A DNA stretch of 64,000 nt from Hymenobacter sp. UV11 (GCF_004684095.1 NZ_SRII01000004.1:471760-535759); one strand, 5' to 3'; shown: positions 9,365 to 18,227, counted from the first letter of the stretch. Numbers and translations: made by a program. Notes: a model not told the origin generated them from the letters alone.

Positions 9365-9576
9365 TAGGCCCTGGGGGCGCGGCCGGCCGCCAGGTCGAGC
9401 AATTCGCGCACGCGCAGCCAGCTCACCTCACCGGCTATGTAGCGGGCATATAGCTCGTGGGCGTAGGCCGAGGCTTTGGTTTTGAGGTTGGGGTTCACGC
9501 TTTGCAGCTGCCGCAGCACGTAGGCGCGCTGCTCGGGTGTCTGGGCATTCGGGCCAAATTTGGGGTCATAGCTCAT
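9361..9576 (-). CDS. Small conserved-looking protein, unknown function
   Basis: A 71-residue, mostly helical protein (MSYDPKFGPNAQTPEQRAYV; YARYIAGEVSWLRVRELLDL). The YxxYIxGExS pattern is similar to the short antitoxin-type helical domain seen in VbhA-like proteins, but the match is too short to be sure. It converges with the ABC ATPase gene, and the two stop codons overlap in the palindrome CTAG. Confidence 0.6.
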
Positions 9577-9751
9577 AAAAAACGATGATTAGTGAACGGC
9601 CGATAGTCACTGCAAATATTGCCTCGCAGCTGCCCATGCTCCAAGGGGTAAATCACGAAAAATCGATAACTTAACTTGGGATAAACACGTATTCGTCGGC
9701 TGCTCACCCCTACGTGTTTTTCCATTGCTAGCAAAGGGTAGGTAGCCGCCG

Positions 9752-10684
9752 CTACCGCACCCGCCGGCCCAGCTGCTCATCCCAGCGCAGGGGTTTGGCC
9801 TGCCTGGGCAGGGGCGATTCTTTGCCGGGGTCGATGGCAACGCCGTATTGCCAGCCGGCTGGGCAAATGGCAATGTAGCGCGCGTAGCCGCCCGTGCCGC
9901 CCGCCAGCTTGGCGTAGCCAATAGATACCAGCGCGCCGGCCTCGGGCACCTGGTCGAGGTTGCAGACGCCCTCGGCCTGGGTATAGCCGCTGCGTAGCAG
10001 CCAGGCCTCGGCCTGGAAGCCGCTGGTTGTGTCGGTGTCAAGTGGCTCGTGGCCGTGCATCAGGATGTGCCGCTGCTGGTGCAGGTATTGCAGCGCGGCC
10101 AGCGACACGCCTGGAAACACGCGCTCGCCAATCAGCTTGGGGTCGGGCCAGCGCTTCGACCAGTCGGAGCGCACAAATACCACGCTGCCCTCCGGCACCG
10201 GGCCGTGGACTTTTTCCCAGGCCTGCACATCGGCCACTTGCAGGTGGTAGCCGGGCGTGCGCCGCAGCTGCTCCACGATGGAAATGACCACCAGCGGCCG
10301 CACCGCAAAGGTGGGCGGCAGCTCATCAATGGCCGGGTAGTCGGCGCTCCAGTGGGCGGGCGGGTCGAGTTGAGTGCCGAGCTGGTCGGTGAGCAAGGTG
10401 TAGCCCGTGGAGGCAAAGCCGTCGGGCTGGTAGTCGTAGGGTCGGTGCGTTTGGGGGTTGAGCGTCCGGAAAAAAGTGGGTTCGCCAAAGCCCGCCCACA
10501 CCGGCGTAGTCGGCGTGATGGTATGAGTGAGGTCCACGTACTTTGCTTGCTTGAGTACGTGCGCGTAGGCGTCCCAGAGGGGGGTAGGGGCGGGGTTGCG
10601 CTGGGCGTGGGCCACCGGGCTAGCTGCCGCGGCCAGCCCCGCCCCCAGCACGAGGCGCAGCAGGGGGGTAGGGAATTTTAGCAT
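9752..10684 (-). CDS. Cyclase-family (kynurenine-formamidase-like) metal hydrolase, exported
   Basis: A 310-residue protein with an N-terminal signal peptide (LLRLVLGAGLAAAASPVAHA, cut before QRNP), so probably periplasmic. YVDLTHTITPTTPVW is the N-terminal motif of the cyclase/kynurenine formamidase superfamily. LGTQLDPPAHW is the family metal motif, with GTQ in place of the commoner GTH, a variant that occurs in the family. MHGHEPLDTD and EAWLL are later conserved segments. The substrate is not deducible, and no tryptophan-pathway genes are adjacent. Confidence 0.85.
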   Translation of the reverse strand: MLKFPTPLLRLVLGAGLAAAASPVAHAQRNPAPTPLWDAYAHVLKQAKYVDLTHTITPTTPVWAGFGEPTFFRTLNPQTHRPYDYQPDGFASTGYTLLTDQLGTQLDPPAHWSADYPAIDELPPTFAVRPLVVISIVEQLRRTPGYHLQVADVQAWEKVHGPVPEGSVVFVRSDWSKRWPDPKLIGERVFPGVSLAALQYLHQQRHILMHGHEPLDTDTTSGFQAEAWLLRSGYTQAEGVCNLDQVPEAGALVSIGYAKLAGGTGGYARYIAICPAGWQYGVAIDPGKESPLPRQAKPLRWDEQLGRRVR

Positions 10685-10712
10685 AAGGCAAGCTTACGAA
10701 AAAAGACGCGCC

Positions 10713-10759
10713 CGTGCTCTGGTCCGACAGCAGAGCCGTTCGACCGGTTGACGCGGGAA
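10713..10759 (+). repeat. Degenerate half copy of palindrome family C
   Basis: Begins gtgctctggtccgacagcag and ends gacgcgggaac. It corresponds over 47 bases to the right half of the complete family C palindrome at 40787-40904 (read on the other strand), with a few substitutions. The following bases (gatgggtgcgccgcct) also resemble the centre of that element. No second arm is present. Confidence 0.75.
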
Positions 10760-10803
10760 CGATGGGTGCGCCGCCTGAGAACCGCCGTAAGTAAGCCGCA
10801 AGC

Positions 10804-11190
10804 CTACGCCACTAGCTGCGCGTGCAGCCGGGCCAGCGTGGCGGCGGCATCGTCGCAGAGGCCGGGGTGCACGGGCGACGTCTGAATAATGGTGCTACGC
10901 TGGGCCGTAAGCCAGCGAAACCGCGAGGCAATGGCTAGCTGCCCAATGGGCCCGCCCGTGGCCCTACCCCCACAAATGCGCTCGAACGAGCGCAGCCGCG
11001 CTCGTACGTCGGCTAGGTCGAGCTGCGCGCCGGCGAAGGCTTGCAGCCGCGCCTCGTTCAGCTCGCAGGTGGCTTGCAGAAAGCCCTGGGCTGAACAGAA
11101 GAGGATAACGCCCACGTTCACAAACTCTTCGCGCTCCACGCGGGGCACCACGCGGAGCACGGCGTACTCAAACAAGTGCTTGGCGGGCAT
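10804..11190 (-). CDS. DUF3037 family protein
   Basis: A 128-residue protein starting MPAKHLFEYAVLRVVPRVER, with EEFVNVGVILFC, the typical DUF3037 opening. The chosen ATG overlaps the end of the upstream HipA-like gene by 23 bp, which indicates translational coupling. A longer open frame to 11364 is only antisense-like low-complexity sequence. DUF3037 genes are found beside HipA-type kinase genes in many bacteria; the biochemical role is not established. Confidence 0.85.
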   Translation of the reverse strand: MPAKHLFEYAVLRVVPRVEREEFVNVGVILFCSAQGFLQATCELNEARLQAFAGAQLDLADVRARLRSFERICGGRATGGPIGQLAIASRFRWLTAQRSTIIQTSPVHPGLCDDAAATLARLHAQLVA

Positions 11191-11953
11191 GGTCGGCTTC
11201 TTGGGTAAACGTGGCGGAAACGGCCAGGCGCGCTTCCAAAAACTGCTGGTAGTTGGCGCGCTGCTGGTCGGGCGTGAGGTCGGGCTCCTGCAGCCACTCG
11301 TCGGGCACGAGCGCGATGATGGCGGCCAATACATCAGGAGTGAGGCGGGCGCGGCCCTCGGCATCGGCCGCGGCCAGGGCGGTGGCCCGGGGTAGCAGCA
11401 CGTGGTCTTTCACCGACGGAAACGGCCGGGTGGCCGACCCCACCCACTGCGGCCCGGTGTGGTGCACGTAGAGCGCCGCGCCGTGGTCAATAAGCCACAA
11501 CTCCTTGTGCCAGAGCAGCATGTTGGTGTTGCGGGCGGTGCGGTCCACGTTCAGCGTCAGGCAATCGAGCCACACGATGAGCGAGGCCATTTGCGCGTCC
11601 ACGGTAGTCACGAGCGGGTCAAACGTGCTAGCGCCGGAAAGGAAGTGCAGCGCCAGGTTGCGCCCCGTGCTGGCGCGCAGCAGGTCCTGGATTTCCTCGT
11701 CGGGCTCGGTGCGGCCGAAAGCTTCGCTGAGCTCGGCAAACACCAGCTCGGGCACGCGCAGGCCCAGCACGCGGGCCAATTCGCCCACCAGCAGCTCGGC
11801 AATCAGCACCTTAATGCCCTGCCCCGCGCCCCGAAACTTGAGCACGTAGAGAAAGTCGTCGTCGGCCTCGACCAGCGCGGGCAGCGAGCCGCCCTCGCGC
11901 AGCGGCGTGATGTAGCGCGTGACGTCGACGGTGCGCAGGGGGGTAGGGGGCAT
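11168..11953 (-). CDS. HipA-like kinase-fold protein
   Basis: A 261-residue protein. YVLKFRGAGQGIKVLIAELL resembles the Lys-containing N-lobe and the helix after it; LTLNVDRTARNTNMLLW carries the catalytic-loop D and N residues and LWLIDHGAALY supplies the metal-binding Asp. This is the short stand-alone HipA-like family without the HipB antitoxin. It overlaps the DUF3037 gene downstream by 23 bp, so the two are very likely made together. Whether it phosphorylates a protein, and whether it behaves as a toxin, cannot be read from the sequence. The start codon is followed immediately by a ctacccccct motif (MPPTPLR). Confidence 0.82.
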   Translation of the reverse strand: MPPTPLRTVDVTRYITPLREGGSLPALVEADDDFLYVLKFRGAGQGIKVLIAELLVGELARVLGLRVPELVFAELSEAFGRTEPDEEIQDLLRASTGRNLALHFLSGASTFDPLVTTVDAQMASLIVWLDCLTLNVDRTARNTNMLLWHKELWLIDHGAALYVHHTGPQWVGSATRPFPSVKDHVLLPRATALAAADAEGRARLTPDVLAAIIALVPDEWLQEPDLTPDQQRANYQQFLEARLAVSATFTQEADHARQALV

Positions 11954-11975
11954 AGGGAAAAAAGCGTATAAAGTC

Positions 11976-12105
11976 GTTTGTCATTGCGAGCGCAACGAAG
12001 TGGAGCGCGGCAATCTTTCCTTCACATTTGGGTTAGTAATCCAACGATGCGAACGACAAAGGAAAGATTGCCGCGCTCCACTTCGTTGCGCTCGCAATGA
12101 CAAAC
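11976..12105. repeat. Palindromic element, family B (45-bp perfect arms)
   Basis: Arms 11976-12020 (gtttgtcattgcgagcgcaa...) and 12061-12105 are perfect 45-base reverse complements with a 40-base centre. It lies between the amino-acid dehydrogenase (ending 12131) and the HipA-like gene (starting 11953), both on the minus strand. Nearly identical elements are at 21546 and 42907. Confidence 0.95.
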
Positions 12106-12130
12106 GGCTCTCCACCGAGGATAAAAACGG

Positions 12131-13360
12131 CTACACCAGCTGCCGCAGCGCCATCTCAAACGAACGCTGGGCGATGCCTGTCGTGTCGGCGCTCTGCTGG
12201 CGGGTGCGGGCCAGGGCGGCCTCAATCACCCGCGAGGTATCCTGAAAAATGGCCTGGTCGGTAATTTCGGCGCCCGTTTCCATGAGGTAGGCGAAGACGC
12301 GGGCCATGCCGCAGTTAGCGATGAAGTCGGGGATAACGGCGCAGTGCGCGTCGGCCCACTCGCCGGTGGGGCCGAAAAAGATGGCTGGGTCGGCAAACGG
12401 CACGTTGGCGCCGCACGAAATGACTTCGAGGCCAGCCGCTACCAGCGCCTCTACCTGCGCCTGCGTCACGAGGCGCGAGGCGGCGGCGGGCACGAAAATC
12501 TCGGCACCGGCCGACCATATGCGCTCGCTCACCTCTTTAAACGACAGCAAATCAGGCGCGTGCAGCGCGTTGCCGTCGCGGCCCACGAACAGCGCCCGTA
12601 CCTCGTCCAGCGTCAGGCCTTCGGGCCGCAGCAGGCCGCCCGCCCGGTCGATAATGCCCACAATGAGCGCGCCCTGGCTGGCCAGGTAATAGGCCGCCGC
12701 CGCCCCCACGTTGCCCCAGCCTTGAATGATGACGCGCTTGCCGGCCACCTGCCTACCCCCCCACAGGGCGTAGAAGTGGCGCACTGCCTCGGCCACGCCG
12801 TAGCCCGTAATGAGGTCGGCCACGGTGTATTTGCGGGCCAGGCTGGGAGTGAACGTACTGTCTTCGAGCACTTTAATGACGCCCTGGCGCAGCTGGCCGA
12901 GCTTCTGGATTTTCTGGGGCTCGGTGGCGCGGTAGTGGCCATTCACTACCCCCTCCTGCGGGTGCCAAAGGCCGTAGTCCTCGGTGAGCGGAATTACTTC
13001 GTGAATTTCGTCCACGTTGAGGTCGCCGCCGGTGCCGTAGTAGGCTTTGAGTAAAGGAATTACGGCCTTGTACCAGCGCTCCAGCACGCCGCGCTTGCGG
13101 GGGTCCTGCGGGTCGAAGTTGATGCCCGACTTGGCCCCACCGATGGCCGGCCCAGAGACGGTAAACTTGATTTCCATGGTCTTGGCCAGGCTCTCGACCT
13201 CGCGCTTGTCCAGCCCTTTGCGCATGCGGGTGCCGCCGCCGGCCGCGCCGCCGCGCAGCGAGTTTATTACCACCCAGCCCTCGGCTTCGGTTTCGGGGTC
13301 TTGCCATTCGAAGACGATTTCGGGGCGCTTTTGCTCAAATTGGGCGAGGAGGTCTTGCAT
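12131..13360 (-). CDS. Glu/Leu/Phe/Val dehydrogenase family enzyme
   Basis: A 409-residue NAD(P)-dependent oxidative deaminase. GGAAGGGTRMRKGLDKREVE and GPAIGGAKSGINFDP are the substrate-side motifs with the catalytic Lys; VIIQGWGNVGAAAAYYL is the Rossmann dinucleotide-binding motif. The chosen ATG (MQDLLAQFEQKRPEIVF) follows a terminator, and the earlier open frame to 13540 runs through non-coding sequence. The substrate (glutamate or a branched/aromatic amino acid) cannot be fixed by eye. Its position next to tyrosine-degrading genes suggests amino-acid catabolism. Confidence 0.9.
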   Translation of the reverse strand: MQDLLAQFEQKRPEIVFEWQDPETEAEGWVVINSLRGGAAGGGTRMRKGLDKREVESLAKTMEIKFTVSGPAIGGAKSGINFDPQDPRKRGVLERWYKAVIPLLKAYYGTGGDLNVDEIHEVIPLTEDYGLWHPQEGVVNGHYRATEPQKIQKLGQLRQGVIKVLEDSTFTPSLARKYTVADLITGYGVAEAVRHFYALWGGRQVAGKRVIIQGWGNVGAAAAYYLASQGALIVGIIDRAGGLLRPEGLTLDEVRALFVGRDGNALHAPDLLSFKEVSERIWSAGAEIFVPAAASRLVTQAQVEALVAAGLEVISCGANVPFADPAIFFGPTGEWADAHCAVIPDFIANCGMARVFAYLMETGAEITDQAIFQDTSRVIEAALARTRQQSADTTGIAQRSFEMALRQLV

Positions 13361-13378
13361 GATAGTCAGGTGGTTACT

Positions 13379-13408
13379 AAAAAACGGGCCGGCCAGGTGG
13401 CCGGCCCG
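13379..13408 (-). terminator. Rho-independent terminator after hmgA
   Basis: On the minus strand a 10-bp perfect stem (cgggccggcc / ggccggcccg, 4-base loop) is followed by TTTTTT. It separates hmgA from the dehydrogenase gene, so the latter is a separate transcription unit. Confidence 0.8.
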
Positions 13409-13454
13409 CGCAACGTGGGGTAGGAGCAGGGGGGTAGGTAACGGGTAATCGTTG

Positions 13455-14663
13455 TTATTCAGGCCGTTCGAGGCGCTGGTCGTCGGTGGCCGCGGCGGGG
13501 CTAGCCGGCTCCAGCCACGACTTATAGTACACGCCATCATCCAATTTCAGTGCCGCTTCCGTCAGCATGAGGGGCCGAAAGGTGTCAATCATCACGGCCC
13601 ATTCGTCGGTGCCGGTTTTGCCGATGCTGCGCTCGTAGGCGCCCGGCGCGGGCCCGTGCGGAATGCCGCCGGGATGCAGCGTGAGGTGGCCCGCCGCAAT
13701 GTTATTGCGCGACATAAAGTTGCCGTCCACATAGTACAGCAGCTCGTCGGAGTCGATGTTGGAGTGGTGATAAGGCGCCGGAATGGCCTGCGGGTGATAA
13801 TCAAACAGCCGCGGCACGAACGAGCACACCACAAAAGCCTTGGTCTCAAACTGCTGGTGCACGGGTGGCGGCTGGTGCACCTTGCCGGTAATGGGCTGAA
13901 AATCACGAATATTCATCCCGTAGGGATAATTATACCCATCCCAACCCACCACGTCAAACGGGTGGCTTGGATACACCAGCTCGTGCAAAAGGCCCTGTTT
14001 CTTGATTTTAACCGTGAAATCGCCCAGCTCATCGTGCGTTTCCAGCTCGGTGGGCAGCTTGTAATCGCGCTCCGAATACGGCGCGTGCTCCAGCAGCTGG
14101 CCGAAGTGGTTGCGGTAGCGCTTGGGCGTGTACACGGGGTGAAACGACTCCACAATGAGCAGCCGATTGTCTTCCGAATCAAACTCAATCTGGTAGATAA
14201 TGCCGCGCGGAATTAGCAGGTAATCACCCGGCTCAAACCGGATATTGCCGAGCTGCGTGCGCAGCCTACCCCCCCCTTTATGGATGAAGAGCAGCTCATC
14301 CGCATCGGCATTCTTGTAGAAATACTGCGTGAGCGCGTGGCGCGGCGCGGCCAGCGAAATGTGCACGTCGCCATTCACCAATACCGGCGTGCGGGCGGCC
14401 AGGTAGTCGTCCTGCGGCGGCAGTTGAAACCCCTTGAGCAGCCGCGCCTTAATGCTTTTCTCTACCGCGATTTTGGGCGTCAAGTCCGTCTCGCCCACAA
14501 TCTCCTTCACCGTAGTAGGCCGGCGCAAATGGTACATGAGCGACGACATGCCCTCGAAGCCGATGGTGCCAAACAGCTGCTCGTAGTACAGCCCGCCCTC
14601 GGGCTGCTCAAACACCGTGTGGCGCGTGTGCGGCAGCCGGCCGAGCTTATGGTAAATGGGCAT
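13455..14663 (-). CDS. hmgA: Homogentisate 1,2-dioxygenase
   Basis: A 402-residue Fe(II) ring-cleaving enzyme converting homogentisate to maleylacetoacetate. The N-terminus MPIYHKLGRLPHTRHTVFEQP is typical. The iron ligands can be placed in APYHHSNIDSDELLYYVDG (His, then Glu) and HPGGIPHGPAPG (His). Length fits the bacterial family. Downstream of hpd on the same strand with a palindromic element between them, so the pair carries out two consecutive steps of tyrosine degradation. No maleylacetoacetate isomerase or fumarylacetoacetase gene is in the window. Confidence 0.95.
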   Translation of the reverse strand: MPIYHKLGRLPHTRHTVFEQPEGGLYYEQLFGTIGFEGMSSLMYHLRRPTTVKEIVGETDLTPKIAVEKSIKARLLKGFQLPPQDDYLAARTPVLVNGDVHISLAAPRHALTQYFYKNADADELLFIHKGGGRLRTQLGNIRFEPGDYLLIPRGIIYQIEFDSEDNRLLIVESFHPVYTPKRYRNHFGQLLEHAPYSERDYKLPTELETHDELGDFTVKIKKQGLLHELVYPSHPFDVVGWDGYNYPYGMNIRDFQPITGKVHQPPPVHQQFETKAFVVCSFVPRLFDYHPQAIPAPYHHSNIDSDELLYYVDGNFMSRNNIAAGHLTLHPGGIPHGPAPGAYERSIGKTGTDEWAVMIDTFRPLMLTEAALKLDDGVYYKSWLEPASPAAATDDQRLERPE

Positions 14664-14710
14664 AGCGTGGGGTGGGAAAGGGGGGTAGGGAGGGGTAAGG
14701 AAGTTAATTT

Positions 14711-14817
14711 AGAACGTCATGCTGAGCTTGTCGAAGCATCTCTACCGCATAAGTAACTTCAAACGTTAGGTTTACTTACGCAGTAGAGATGCTTCGACAA
14801 GCTCAGCATGACGTTCT
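14711..14817. repeat. Palindromic element, family A, between hpd and hmgA
   Basis: Arms 14711-14745 (agaacgtcatgctgagcttg...) and 14783-14817 are perfect 35-base reverse complements around a 37-base centre. Located 15 bp after hpd and 47 bp before hmgA, so it would form a strong hairpin in a shared transcript. Confidence 0.95.
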
Positions 14818-14832
14818 GTTTTAGCCAATAAG

Positions 14833-15963
14833 CTACAAATTCCCCCGCAAATCCTGCTCGCGCTCGATGCTCTCAAACAGCGCTTTAAAATTGCCGGCGC
14901 CGAAGCTCTTGGCACCCTTGCGCTGGATGATTTCGAAGAACACCGTGGGGCGGTCCTCCACCGGCTTGGTGAAAATCTGGAGCAGGTAGCCTTCCTCATC
15001 GCGGTCGACCATCACCCGCTGGGCGCGCAGGGCCTCCACGTCCTCGTCGATGGCACCCACGCGGGCCAGCAGGGTATCATAGTAGCTATCGGGCGTGTTG
15101 AGAAACTCCACGCCGCGGCTGCGCAACTCGCGCACCGTGCTGATGATGTCGTCGGTGGCCACCGCAATGTGCTGCACGCCCTCACCCTCGTAAAAGTTGA
15201 GGTATTCCTCAATCTGCGACTTCTTTTTACCCTCGGCCGGCTCGTTGATGGGGAATTTCACATAGCCATTGCCGTTACTCATCACCTTGCTCATAAGCGC
15301 CGAGTATTCGGTCGTAATCTGCTTATCGTCAAAGCTTAGGATGTTGGCGAAGCCCATTACGTGCTCGTACCACTGCACGGTTTCGTTCATGCGGTTCCAG
15401 CCCACGTTGCCCACGCAGTGGTCCACATAGAGCAGGCCGGCCGGCGCGGGGCTGAAGGCCGATTGCTGGGCCACGTAGCCCGGCAGGAAAGCGCCGCGGT
15501 AGTTTTTGCGTTCGATGAATAGATGCACCGTTTCGCCATAGGTGTAGATGCCGGCCGTGCGTACTTCGCCAAATTCGTCGGTGAGCGTGCGCGGCTCCTG
15601 GTAGCTGCGGGCGCCGCGGCTCATGGTCTTTTCGTAGCTCTCGTAGGCGTCTTCTACTAAGAGGGCCAGGATTTTAACGCCGTCGCCGTGCAGCTTCACG
15701 TGCTCGCTTATGGCATGGTCCGATTTCATGGCCGTAGTGAGCACCAGCCGGATTTTGCCCTGCTGCACCACGTAGCTGGCGCGGTCGCGCACGCCGGTTT
15801 CGGGGCCGGCGTAGGCTACCGTCTGGAACCCGAACGCCGCCTTGTAGTAGTAGGCCGCCTGCTTGGCATTGCCCACGTAAAATTCGAGGTGGTCGGTGCC
15901 GAGCAGGGGTAGAAAATCGGTGACAGCGCGCTGCTGAAGCTCTTGGGCAACAAGGGTTTCCAT
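14833..15963 (-). CDS. hpd: 4-hydroxyphenylpyruvate dioxygenase
   Basis: A 376-residue Fe(II) enzyme that turns 4-hydroxyphenylpyruvate into homogentisate. Two vicinal-oxygen-chelate domains are visible: LGTDHLEFYVGNAKQAAYYY near the N-terminus and, in the C-terminal half, the three iron ligands in YVDHCVGNV, GVQHIAVATDDI and TVFFEIIQRKG. Length is standard. hmgA follows 169 bp downstream. A divergent LysR gene starts 235 bp away across a palindromic element and is a candidate regulator. Confidence 0.96.
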   Translation of the reverse strand: METLVAQELQQRAVTDFLPLLGTDHLEFYVGNAKQAAYYYKAAFGFQTVAYAGPETGVRDRASYVVQQGKIRLVLTTAMKSDHAISEHVKLHGDGVKILALLVEDAYESYEKTMSRGARSYQEPRTLTDEFGEVRTAGIYTYGETVHLFIERKNYRGAFLPGYVAQQSAFSPAPAGLLYVDHCVGNVGWNRMNETVQWYEHVMGFANILSFDDKQITTEYSALMSKVMSNGNGYVKFPINEPAEGKKKSQIEEYLNFYEGEGVQHIAVATDDIISTVRELRSRGVEFLNTPDSYYDTLLARVGAIDEDVEALRAQRVMVDRDEEGYLLQIFTKPVEDRPTVFFEIIQRKGAKSFGAGNFKALFESIEREQDLRGNL

Positions 15964-15994
15964 ATGGGGGGTAGGGTGGGATGAAGGAGAAACC

Positions 15995-16080
15995 TGTCAT
16001 GCTGAGCTTGCGAAGCATCTTGTCACCGCTGAACGACTTCGTTCGAACCTGATAAGATGCTTCGCAAGCTCAGCATGACA
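15995..16080. repeat. Palindromic element, family A, in the hpd/lysR divergent region
   Basis: Arms 15995-16021 (tgtcatgctgagcttgcgaa...) and 16054-16080 are perfect 27-base reverse complements. It occupies the space where the promoters of hpd and the LysR gene are expected. Confidence 0.93.
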
Positions 16081-16198
16081 GACTTTCTCGATGAGATAAG
16101 CTATTTCATTACTACGCAATACTAACGCCTGTTAGTTGCCTTGTCCAATATCGCTTTCCTATGACGCCGATAAGAAATTCTTATTGACCTTTGCGAAC

Positions 16199-17089
16199 AT
16201 GGAACTGCGCCAGCTTCGATACTTTGCCGAGGTAGCGGCCGAGCTGCACTATGGCCGCGCGGCCGCCCGGCTCTGCGTGTCGCAGCCCGCCCTCAGCCAG
16301 CAGATTCAACTATTAGAGAGTGAGTTGGGCGTCGAATTATTTGACCATCAGCAGCGCACCCGCCAGCGCAAAGTAGTGCTGACGGAAGCCGGCACCGCCT
16401 TCCTGGCCGAGGCCCAGCACCTGCTGCACCTCAGCCGCCAGGCCATCGAAAACGTGCGCCGCCTGGGTTCTCAGCAAAAAACCGTGGAGCTGGGCTACTA
16501 CCAGCTGCTGCGGCCCGACCGCCTGGTGGGCATCGTGCAGCGCTTCAGCGCGAGCTTCCCCGACGTGCAGTTTCACCTGCACGAGCTGCCCACGTTCCGG
16601 GCGGTGCAAGAGGCGCTGGTGGCGGGGCGCATCCAGTTGGGCCTCACCCTGCTGCCGCTGCTGCATCCCGAGCTGGCGGCCCGGCCCTTCGGCCAAGGCG
16701 GCTTGGCGGTGGCCCTACCCCTCGCTCACCCGCTGGCGTCGTTGCCCGAGGTGCCGCTCGAAGCATTAGCCCACGAAAAATGGGTCGAAATCAGCCGCCC
16801 GCTGCACCCGGTGTACGACGAGATTGAGCACCTCTGCCAGCAGGCTGGTTTCAGCCGACGCGGCGCCATCGTGCAGGAAGTGTCGTCGCTGGAGCTGCTC
16901 AGCAACCTCGTGCGGCTGGGGCTGGGCGTGGCCTTCGTGCCCTCGTTTTTCGACCTGAGCGCGGTGCCGGGGGTAGTGGCCCGCCCGCTGCGCGTGGCCG
17001 GCGCCGACCACGTATTGCTCACGCAATGCGTGGCCTACCTGGCCGAGCGGCCCGCCCCGCTGCTGCAAGCGCTGGTGGCGTTAGTCTGA
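16199..17089 (+). CDS. LysR-family transcriptional regulator
   Basis: A 296-residue regulator. MELRQLRYFAEVAAELHYGRAAARLCVSQPALSQQ... (here in pieces: ELRQLRYFAEVA, RLCVSQPALSQQIQLLE) is a textbook LysR helix-turn-helix, followed by a linker helix and a periplasmic-binding-like effector domain (PTFRAVQEALVAGRIQLGLT). The ATG at 16199 starts exactly at the HTH; the upstream extension to 16136 is not family-like. It diverges from hpd and may control tyrosine degradation, an inference from position only. GACCTTTG ends 6 bases before the ATG and may be its -7 element. Confidence 0.92.
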   Translation: MELRQLRYFAEVAAELHYGRAAARLCVSQPALSQQIQLLESELGVELFDHQQRTRQRKVVLTEAGTAFLAEAQHLLHLSRQAIENVRRLGSQQKTVELGYYQLLRPDRLVGIVQRFSASFPDVQFHLHELPTFRAVQEALVAGRIQLGLTLLPLLHPELAARPFGQGGLAVALPLAHPLASLPEVPLEALAHEKWVEISRPLHPVYDEIEHLCQQAGFSRRGAIVQEVSSLELLSNLVRLGLGVAFVPSFFDLSAVPGVVARPLRVAGADHVLLTQCVAYLAERPAPLLQALVALV

Positions 17090-17434
17090 TAGCGACTCAC
17101 CGCAGCGTAGCATCTTGCTACCTAGCATCATAGTTCGGCGGCATGAGCAGAAATTGCCAGCCCGGAGGAGGGGTTTTATAACTACTGCAGGACTTACGCC
17201 AGTAACTTAGCTAAATAACCTCCGGCAATACAAAACTCAACCTCCCAACGACGCAGCCATTACCACAATAGGCGCAACTGAATAAACCAAAAGCGCCCCC
17301 ACATGAATTATCACGTGGAGGCGCCTTACTATTGGCAGTTGGGTTAGGAAACGATACTAAACGCTTCCAAGCCGATTCTTGAACTACTCAGAAAAGCTGG
17401 TAGTAAAAACTACCGGTTCAGCAGTCGGAAAAAC
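17090..17434. other. Non-coding stretch of 345 bp between convergent genes
   Basis: No gene seen. It holds one terminator hairpin at 17293-17324 that serves the fasciclin gene; the remainder shows nothing I can name. Confidence 0.4.
17288..17324 (-). terminator. Terminator of the fasciclin gene
   Basis: On the minus strand, gcgcctccacgtga pairs with tcatgtgggggcgc (one mismatch, 4-base loop) and is followed by TTTTGG. It lies 111 bp after the stop codon. Confidence 0.65.
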
Positions 17435-18034
17435 CTACTTTGGCATCAACACCTGGTTGATTACGTGCGTCACGCCATTACTTGACTTCACATCAGCCTT
17501 AACAACAGTGGCACCATTTACAGTCACGGTGCTGCCAACGACGCTGACCATTAGCTTTTTACCCTCAATGGTAGTCAGTTCCTGGCCATTCTTCAAATCG
17601 GCGGCCATTACGTTGCCCGGCACAACGTGGTAGGTCAGAATATCAACCAGCTTTGCCTTATTCTCGGGCTTCAACAGGTTATCCACCGTGCTGGCGGGCA
17701 ACGCGTCGAAAGCCTCGTTGGTAGGGGCAAATACCGTGTAAGGACCACCGCTAGTTGCTTTATCGGCGAGGCCGGCGGCTTTCAAGGCGGCGGTAAGAGT
17801 GCTCATTTGTGGGACGGCAGTGGCATTTTCGGCCAGGTTTTTCCCACTTGTGTCGTCCATGGCCATCTTTTGGTCACTATCCATGGCTGGGGCGGTAGTC
17901 GTTGCATTAGCATCCGTCTTTGCCATGTCAGTAGTAGCGGTGCTGGAGCAGCTCGTGCTGCCAAATGCCAAGGTCGAGGCGACAACTACTGCGGCCAAGT
18001 TGCGGAACGGGAATTTTACTAGTGTCATTTTCAT
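17435..18034 (-). CDS. Fasciclin-domain lipoprotein
   Basis: A 199-residue protein. The signal peptide ends at a lipobox (TLAFGSTSC), followed by a Thr/Ala/Asp-rich linker and one complete fasciclin (FAS1) domain: LTAALKAAGLADKATSGGPYTVFAPTNEAFDAL, then ILTYHVVPGNV and VVKADVKSSNGVTHVINQVLMPK (cited only as short segments of the H1 and H2 motifs). FAS1 domains serve in adhesion and surface structures. The chosen ATG is at the start of the basic n-region (MKMTLVKFPFRN); a second ATG two codons later is equally possible. Monocistronic, with its own terminator. Confidence 0.9.
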   Translation of the reverse strand: MKMTLVKFPFRNLAAVVVASTLAFGSTSCSSTATTDMAKTDANATTTAPAMDSDQKMAMDDTSGKNLAENATAVPQMSTLTAALKAAGLADKATSGGPYTVFAPTNEAFDALPASTVDNLLKPENKAKLVDILTYHVVPGNVMAADLKNGQELTTIEGKKLMVSVVGSTVTVNGATVVKADVKSSNGVTHVINQVLMPK

Positions 18035-18227
18035 GTGGAAAAGGCTTAAGTGTTTGGTTGATAAAGCTATCAAGCAACCCATTGTACGTATTGTTTAGAA
18101 ATTCATCTCTACTTCAGGTCGTACAAAAACCGATTGCCTGCTAAAATGCAATGACCAAGGAAAACCCGAACTTGGCAAAACTACTCGCGGGCAATTGGTC
18201 ACTGCGGAGCGTAAAAGCAGTACGCAA

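Noticed and set aside
12022..12245. Short frames across the 11976-12105 palindrome (both strands, for example CHCERNEVERGNLSF)
   Set aside because: They recur wherever a family B element occurs and are translations of the repeat.
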